Positions 60,566 to 64,000 of a stretch of 64,000 nt of DNA are shown here, one piece after another. The stretch lies in assembly GCA_946558465.1 (NCBI GenBank), contig CAMNTM010000009.1, positions 1 to 64,000 of the forward strand. Direction: 5' to 3'. The notes under the pieces were generated by a model. The model was not told the DNA's origin. It was given only the letters and a program-made list of their open reading frames with translations, and made no database searches. Position 1 is the stretch's first letter. The number at the start of each line of letters is the position of its first letter. The translations under genes and the position numbers were made by a program. The DNA comes from an uncultured Lachnospiraceae bacterium (GTDB taxonomy: Bacteria; Bacillota; Clostridia; Lachnospirales; Lachnospiraceae).

Positions 60566-60864
60566 AGTTTATCATCTTCGCTATCTGCCGATTTTTGAAC
60601 AGGATTTAATCAGTACAGCGAGTTACATTACCAATGTTTTTAAGAATGAGGACGCTGCGTTTGATTGATGATGTAGAGGCTGCGATTCTGGAAAGGCTGA
60701 ATAATCCGCTTGCTTTTGAACTATACGTTTCCGCAAAAAAGAGAGACTATCCGTATTACAGAATCTATATGAGAAATTACGTTATTTATTATGTGGTGAT
60801 TGATGATGTAATAGAAGTACGGCGTTTGCTGTATGGCGCTAGAGATACGGATAAGCATATATAA
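60555..60864 (+). pseudogene. RelE/ParE-type toxin, frameshifted
   Basis: ATG 60555 reads MENKVYHLRYLPIFEQDLIS and continues to ASYITNVFKNEDAAFD, then stops at a TGA near 60666. The rest of a RelE/ParE fold continues in another frame: LRLIDDVEAAILERLNNPLA, YPYYRIYMRNYVIYYVV and VEVRRLLYGARD (E-V-R-R-L-L-Y-G-A-R-D). The join at GACGCTGCGTTTG is explained by loss of one CTGCG from a tandem CTGCGCTGCG, a five-base deletion. The toxin is therefore inactive unless recoded. Confidence 0.8.
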
Positions 60865-60898
60865 TGAATGTCGATATTTTATAGAAGAGTATTCAAAT

Positions 60899-61276
60899 AT
60901 GAAAGATGAAATAATGTCTCTGCTGACAGACTTTGGTGAATTTACTTTAGATTCTTTTCTACAAGATGGCATGATAAAAGAGTTGCCTATCGTTGGTTAT
61001 ATTATTACGTATACACTTTCAATTAAAATAAGGCAGATAGAAAATAATTCAATCGTTGCAATATCAGGCGAGTGGTTCACAGCACATGGAAACGGTATTA
61101 ATTTAGGCTATTTTAAGCGAGAAGAAAATCAGTTGATTGCAGAAAAACTGAAAAATGCCTTTGCTGAATGGATTGATAACGGACATAATGATTTTGATGA
61201 TGAAAACACTATAATTTTATGTGTGAAATTAACGGACGGATTGTTATTATCACATGGAAATAGATATGAGTTTTAA
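60899..61276 (+). CDS. Small protein of unknown function
   Basis: About 125 aa. The N-terminal part (MKDEIMSLLTDFGEFTLDSF, LQDGMIKELPIVG) resembles openings of small DUF proteins in mobile elements, while the rest (SGEWFTAHGNGINLGYFKRE, AEKLKNAFAEWIDNGHNDFD) is unlike them, so it may be a chimera. ATG 60899 is chosen. An in-frame ATG at 60833 would overlap the toxin remnant and has no ribosome site. Its function is unknown. Confidence 0.45.
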   Translation: MKDEIMSLLTDFGEFTLDSFLQDGMIKELPIVGYIITYTLSIKIRQIENNSIVAISGEWFTAHGNGINLGYFKREENQLIAEKLKNAFAEWIDNGHNDFDDENTIILCVKLTDGLLLSHGNRYEF

Positions 61277-61330
61277 CTTCAAAATCCCAGTTTATTATTG
61301 GCTTTATTCTTAAATACTCTATATTACACA

Positions 61331-61362
61331 AGCAGTAAATTCGTAAAATTTGCTGCTTTTTT
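61331..61362 (+). terminator. Rho-independent terminator
   Basis: AGCAGTAAATT pairs with AATTTGCTGCT (one T-G pair) around a short loop, followed by TTTTTT, 55 bases after the preceding stop. Confidence 0.75.
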
Positions 61363-61380
61363 CATGGAAAGGAAAAGATT

Positions 61381-61638
61381 ATGCAATTATTTAAAAAGAA
61401 AGGAAACCGTATCAGAGCCAGTGATAAATCTTTGGTTTTCCGCTTTGACCGATTCCGATATGACAATGTAAAGCAGCTATTCCACCGCCAAAAGCTGGCA
61501 CGTATGATTCTGGAAAATGGCTGGTATGAAGCGGAAACCTCACAGGACGGTGGTATCTTCAAAGACCTGCTGTCAGACGGGAAAAAGGAACGGATTACCT
61601 ATTTTCTAAAGATGTATTACCGCATGGAGAACGGCTAG
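61381..61638 (+). pseudogene. Remnant of a mobile-element gene (unknown family)
   Basis: 85 codons beginning MQLFKKKGNRIRASDKSLVF and ending YFLKMYYRMENG at a TAG. After the TAG the same frame continues with IHIQTEITLGKYIQFFLH for 18 more codons, so the stop looks like a nonsense mutation inside a longer gene. Sequence downstream is further broken. The codon use and smooth reading suggest it was once coding. The family is not recognised. Confidence 0.4.
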
Positions 61639-61788
61639 ATCCATATCCAGACAGAAATCACGCTGGGGAAATATATCCAGTTTTTTCTCCACGTATAAGA
61701 GCTGGTCTTTCAGAGACCAGACGCAAAATATCTGGGTGACGGAATCGGAATCCGAGACCAGTTTTATTTCCGTGCGGCTCTTGGGCGT

Positions 61789-62007
61789 ATGTCGGGGTTG
61801 GGTTGCTCTATGATGTTCGGGGAGGTAAATAAGGATTTCTTCTTAAAGCAGATAAAAGGACGTGGCTATGTGGATATGGGTACAAGTGTTTTATCCGAGT
61901 TTTACACTCCTCTTATATCAAAAGGGCATGATTTCTTAAAGGAGATAGGGAGACTCACACAGAACAGGCTGGCGACGTGCAAAGCGAAAGCCGCATGTAC
62001 GGACTAG
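61789..62007 (+). pseudogene. Coding-like fragment
   Basis: 72 codons including GEVNKDFFLKQIKGRGYVDM and LISKGHDFLKEIGRLTQNRL. No ribosome site and no family match. It follows the broken frame at 61381-61638 and may be debris of the same element. A GTGCGG-TGTG-CCGCAC hairpin sits just after it (near 62015-62030). Confidence 0.25.
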
Positions 62008-62010
62008 CCT

Positions 62011-62313
62011 GTGCAGGTGCGGTGTGCCGCACTTGCCATATGTTCCTGGTATCTAACAGGGGGCGCAAATATAACTGGAAACAGATTCGGAAATATGGAA
62101 AATCCTTTATGGTACAGGATTTCCGATAGATTTTTTCTTAGAGACATTTTAAATGATGTGGAGCTTACCGAGCGTCATAAGAAACTAATAAAACAACAGA
62201 CAACTTCCCCAGAGGAAGTGATTCAAAGAGATGTGCTGTTGCAGCTCTTTCCGCTGTTGCTTTTACTGTCGTTAATGTATATAATAATTTTAATGTTAAA
62301 GAGAGGTGGTTGA
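62011..62313 (+). pseudogene. Fragment with a C-terminal membrane helix
   Basis: 100 codons whose last part reads FFLRDILNDVELTERHKKLI, then SPEEVIQRDVLLQLFPLLLL with a membrane helix and MLKRGG at the end. The first 25 residues are low-quality and lack a start signal, so only the C-terminal region seems genuine. It ends two bases before a short leader ORF. Confidence 0.3.
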
Positions 62314-62314
62314 A

Positions 62315-62359
62315 ATGAAACTCTGCATTGTATCAACTGGAATAGTTGTAATACTTTGA
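62315..62359 (+). promoter_or_regulatory. 14-codon leader peptide upstream of the acetyltransferase
   Basis: ATG 62315 encodes [14 protein letters not shown], with GAGGTGG about 5 bases upstream, and ends 20 bases before the acetyltransferase ATG. Within it CAACT and AGTTG form a hairpin extended by GTAT/ATAC. Short hydrophobic leader peptides with an Ile/Val run precede antibiotic-inducible resistance genes and act by ribosome stalling. That role here is inference. Confidence 0.45.
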
Positions 62360-62379
62360 AAATAACAGGAGGACTTAAA

Positions 62380-63009
62380 ATGACTATTCCAGAGAATATG
62401 CTTTATCCCCGTACAGGAGATAAAGAAACAATTTATTTAAAAAATGCAATCTCAAATCCCAATATAATAGTTGGCGATTTTACAATGTATAATGATTTCG
62501 TAAATGACCCGACGCTATTTGAGAAAAATAATGTATTATATCATTACCCTATAAATCAAGACAAACTTGTGATTGGGAAATTTTGTTCGATTGCCTGTGG
62601 CGCAAAATTCCTGTTTAACAGTGCAAACCATACATTATCTTCATTATCTACTTATCCATTTCCATTGTTTTTTGAAGAATGGAATTTGGAGAAAAAAGCT
62701 GTAACACAGGCTTGGGATAATAAGGGTGATATTATTGTTGGAAATGATGTGTGGATTGGATATGAAACTGTTATTTTAGCGGGTGTCCATATCGGAGATG
62801 GTGCGGTTATCGGCACACGGGCTGTTGTCACAAAAGATGTACCGCCTTATACGATTGTAGGTGGAGTTCCAGCAAAACCAATAAAAAAGCGTTTCCCAGA
62901 AAAAACCATTTCAATGCTGCTGGATATGCAGTGGTGGAATTGGTCTAATGATAAAATTGCTCACAGCATTAAAGCAATACAAGCTGGAAAGATTGACAAA
63001 TTACAATAG
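62380..63009 (+). CDS. Vat-type xenobiotic O-acetyltransferase (hexapeptide repeat)
   Basis: 209 aa left-handed beta-helix enzyme: [56 protein letters not shown] with the catalytic His, then hexapeptide repeats [20 protein letters not shown] and [20 protein letters not shown], and ending [11 protein letters not shown]. It fits the Vat/CatB xenobiotic acetyltransferase group, whose Vat members inactivate streptogramin A. ATG 62380 has GGAGG 8 bases upstream. The neighbouring mobile debris and leader peptide fit an acquired resistance gene. The actual substrate is unproven. Confidence 0.8.
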   Translation: MTIPENMLYPRTGDKETIYLKNAISNPNIIVGDFTMYNDFVNDPTLFEKNNVLYHYPINQDKLVIGKFCSIACGAKFLFNSANHTLSSLSTYPFPLFFEEWNLEKKAVTQAWDNKGDIIVGNDVWIGYETVILAGVHIGDGAVIGTRAVVTKDVPPYTIVGGVPAKPIKKRFPEKTISMLLDMQWWNWSNDKIAHSIKAIQAGKIDKLQ

Positions 63010-63075
63010 CAGCTATTTTGATAAATAGGACGGTGATATTATGTGTCAAAACAAAAAAAGAAAAAATGATGTCTT

Positions 63076-63119
63076 ACTCCATGCAAAGTCAGTAAATAAA
63101 AACGCTATTTGCATGGAGT
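63076..63119 (+). promoter_or_regulatory. Inverted repeat within a short ORF after the acetyltransferase
   Basis: ACTCCATGCAAA (63076-63087) and TTTGCATGGAGT (63108-63119), perfect 12-base arms with a 20-base spacer. They lie inside a 26-codon frame opening MCQNKKRKND and ending AICME. It could be an attenuator hairpin or an old element end. Confidence 0.5.
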
Positions 63120-63121
63120 GA

Positions 63122-63148
63122 CAAAGCGTAAATGCTGGCTTTGCTTTT
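63122..63148 (+). terminator. Small rho-independent terminator
   Basis: CAAAGC (63122-63127) pairs with GCTTTG (63138-63143), followed by CTTTT. It directly follows the 12-bp inverted repeat and would end transcription from the acetyltransferase. Confidence 0.5.
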
Positions 63149-63179
63149 AAAAGGTAAAAAGTTGAAGGAGTGAGCCTGC

Positions 63180-63230
63180 ATGAAATATATAAAAGCTGAT
63201 TTGATACTCCCTACTGCTCTAATTGAGTAG
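63180..63230 (+). pseudogene. Stub of a CD3324-family (Mor-like) regulator
   Basis: Sixteen codons, MKYIKADLILPTALIE, then TAG, with GAAGGAG upstream. The wording equals the N-terminus of CD3324-type small regulators found in clostridial mobile elements; the rest of the gene is missing. The identification rests on 16 residues. Confidence 0.45.
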
Positions 63231-63281
63231 AACGGATTTTGCGGACATTCAAAATAAAAAAGAATGTGGAGGTAACAGACA

Positions 63282-63656
63282 ATGGCAAAGACGATTTTTG
63301 AGGAACTGGGCGGCAAATACGAGCGGCAAGGAGATTATTTATTACCGTGCTTGACCGTACCTGCCGAAGAAGAACAGCCGATAGGCACATGGGGACAGCG
63401 GCATCTGGACTATTTGAAGCAGTACCGAAAGGTTACATACACCAATCTGCTCACAAGTGGCAGGCTCAATTCTTACCTTGCCGACATTGACAGACAGGCG
63501 CAGGAACGCTTTGAAAGGCTCATAGAGGGCATGAAACAGGCACAGGACATAACGGAACTCTTAACGGAAGAAAACGCCTTAGAATGGACAGGACGGCTCA
63601 ACAACATAAGGGCTTGTTCGAGGGAGATTGTGAACAAGGAAATCATTTTTGCATAA
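63282..63656 (+). CDS. tnpV: Transposon-encoded protein TnpV
   Basis: 124 aa, full length for TnpV: MAKTIFEELGGKYERQGDYL, LPCLTVPAEEEQPIGTWGQR and RHLDYLKQYRKVTYTNLLTS. TnpV is carried by Tn4451-like and related clostridial transposons and its role is unclear. GTGGAGGTAAC precedes the ATG. No large serine resolvase or integrase is visible nearby, so it is probably a leftover or the edge of an element continuing to the right. Confidence 0.85.
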   Translation: MAKTIFEELGGKYERQGDYLLPCLTVPAEEEQPIGTWGQRHLDYLKQYRKVTYTNLLTSGRLNSYLADIDRQAQERFERLIEGMKQAQDITELLTEENALEWTGRLNNIRACSREIVNKEIIFA

Positions 63657-63667
63657 GTACGGAAAGG

Positions 63668-63698
63668 CGGCAGAGTGTAAAAGCTCTGCCGTCACTGT
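63668..63698 (+). terminator. Terminator after tnpV
   Basis: CGGCAGAG (63668-63675) pairs with CTCTGCCG (63684-63691), followed by TCACTGTTTTG. Confidence 0.65.
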
Positions 63699-63748
63699 TT
63701 TGAATTAACAATTTGTTTTCGTTGCATATATGACATTTTCAAATTAAA

Positions 63749-63814
63749 TTGACAGAGAGCTGCCCTATTCTATTGATACAATTCATTGAAACACCTATAC
63801 TATATAGTGTATAG
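63749..63814 (+). promoter_or_regulatory. Promoter region with palindrome upstream of the AraC-type gene
   Basis: TTGACA at 63749-63754 has no good -10 at 17 bases, but AT-rich candidates follow. CTATAC (63795-63800) and GTATAG (63809-63814) form an inverted repeat that may be an operator. Confidence 0.35.
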
Positions 63815-63901
63815 CTTTTTCCCACAAAAGTGAGAAATCTGCTGATGTGAAAAAAAATCTGAAAACAGACTGAATGATACAATGTGAAAGAGGAATCTTG
63901 T

Positions 63902-64000
63902 ATGAAGAATATATATAAACTTGAATTTCATTCGGGAAGCAAAGAAGAATTATTGCCTGATTTTGAATCTGAATTTCCATATATTGCATCTAATGCAGAA
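63902..64000 (+). CDS. AraC-family regulator, N-terminal part (runs off the window)
   Basis: Thirty-three codons are visible: MKNIYKLEFHSGSKEELLPD, then FESEFPYIASNAE. This opening resembles clostridial AraC-type regulators, where a cupin sensing domain follows. The DNA-binding domain would lie beyond 64000, so the call is provisional. Confidence 0.5.
   Translation, partial: MKNIYKLEFHSGSKEELLPDFESEFPYIASNAE

Noticed and set aside
61960-62060. Group II intron domain V-like fragment (AAAGCGAAAGCCGCATGTACGG and nearby GTGCGG hairpin)
   Set aside because: The domain V stem and AGC triad could not be completed and no reverse transcriptase frame is present.
1-64000. CRISPR array or phage region
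   Set aside because: No regularly spaced direct repeats, no cas genes and no phage structural genes were seen.

Overview
The window looks like a chromosome segment of an anaerobic, endospore-forming Clostridia, most likely a Lachnospiraceae-type Stickland fermenter. The reasons are a D-proline reductase cluster, selenocysteine machinery, a complete spoIIA-spoVA sporulation operon, a valine T-box leader and Firmicutes-type ribosome binding sites. The species assignment is inference. Most genes lie on the minus strand.

Layout. (1) 1-2.3 kb: a minus-strand promoter and structured leader running off the left edge (resembling a ribosomal-protein operon leader), then a TauE/SafE-type permease and a YcxB-like membrane protein on the plus strand. 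(2) 2.7-10.8 kb: proline reductase cluster prdE-prdD-prdB-(CBO2463-type small protein)-prdA-prdC on the minus strand, tRNA-Sec(UCA), then proline racemase prdF and a TetR-type regulator on the plus strand. prdB is read through an in-frame UGA (Sec151). (3) 10.9-20.6 kb: a minus-strand selenium operon, yedF-selD-selA-selB-lysR-csd-yedE-tusA-DUF3343, with a PHP-domain gene upstream. selD itself carries an in-frame UGA (Sec16). The two regions form one functional unit: Se uptake (YedE), Se mobilisation and carriage (desulfurase, TusA-like, DUF3343, YedF), selenophosphate and Sec-tRNA synthesis and decoding (SelD, SelA, SelB, tRNA-Sec), and the selenoenzyme that uses the Sec (PrdB). Five copies of a TATAG-N7-CTATM box lie upstream of prdC, prdF, csd, yedF and the PHP gene. 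They are a candidate operator for the embedded LysR regulator.

(4) 20.7-32.1 kb: housekeeping genes. These are an rRNA-type methyltransferase, a HAD phosphatase with a small partner ORF, a YfcE-like phosphodiesterase, a P-type ATPase, a three-gene MacB-like ABC export operon with an exported CARDB-like protein, and a Na/Pi cotransporter. (5) 32.2-37.0 kb: spoIIAA-spoIIAB-sigF-(small membrane ORF)-spoVAA-AB-AC-AD-AE, interrupted and preceded by three of the four copies of a GC-rich palindromic repeat. (6) 37.1-45.5 kb: a TPR membrane protein, a 49-aa ORF, folC, an LTA-synthase-like sulfatase, and valS with a T-box. (7) 45.7-50.9 kb: a polyamine ABC operon headed by a PuuR-like cupin regulator. 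(8) 51-59.4 kb: a PfkB kinase, an ECF sigma/anti-sigma pair, a Sel1-repeat protein, adenine deaminase and an NCS2 purine permease.

(9) 59.5-64 kb: a decayed accessory island. It holds a Phd/YefM antitoxin with a frameshifted RelE/ParE toxin, a Vat-type acetyltransferase behind a 14-codon leader peptide, a CD3324-type stub, tnpV, and the start of an AraC-type regulator that runs off the right edge.
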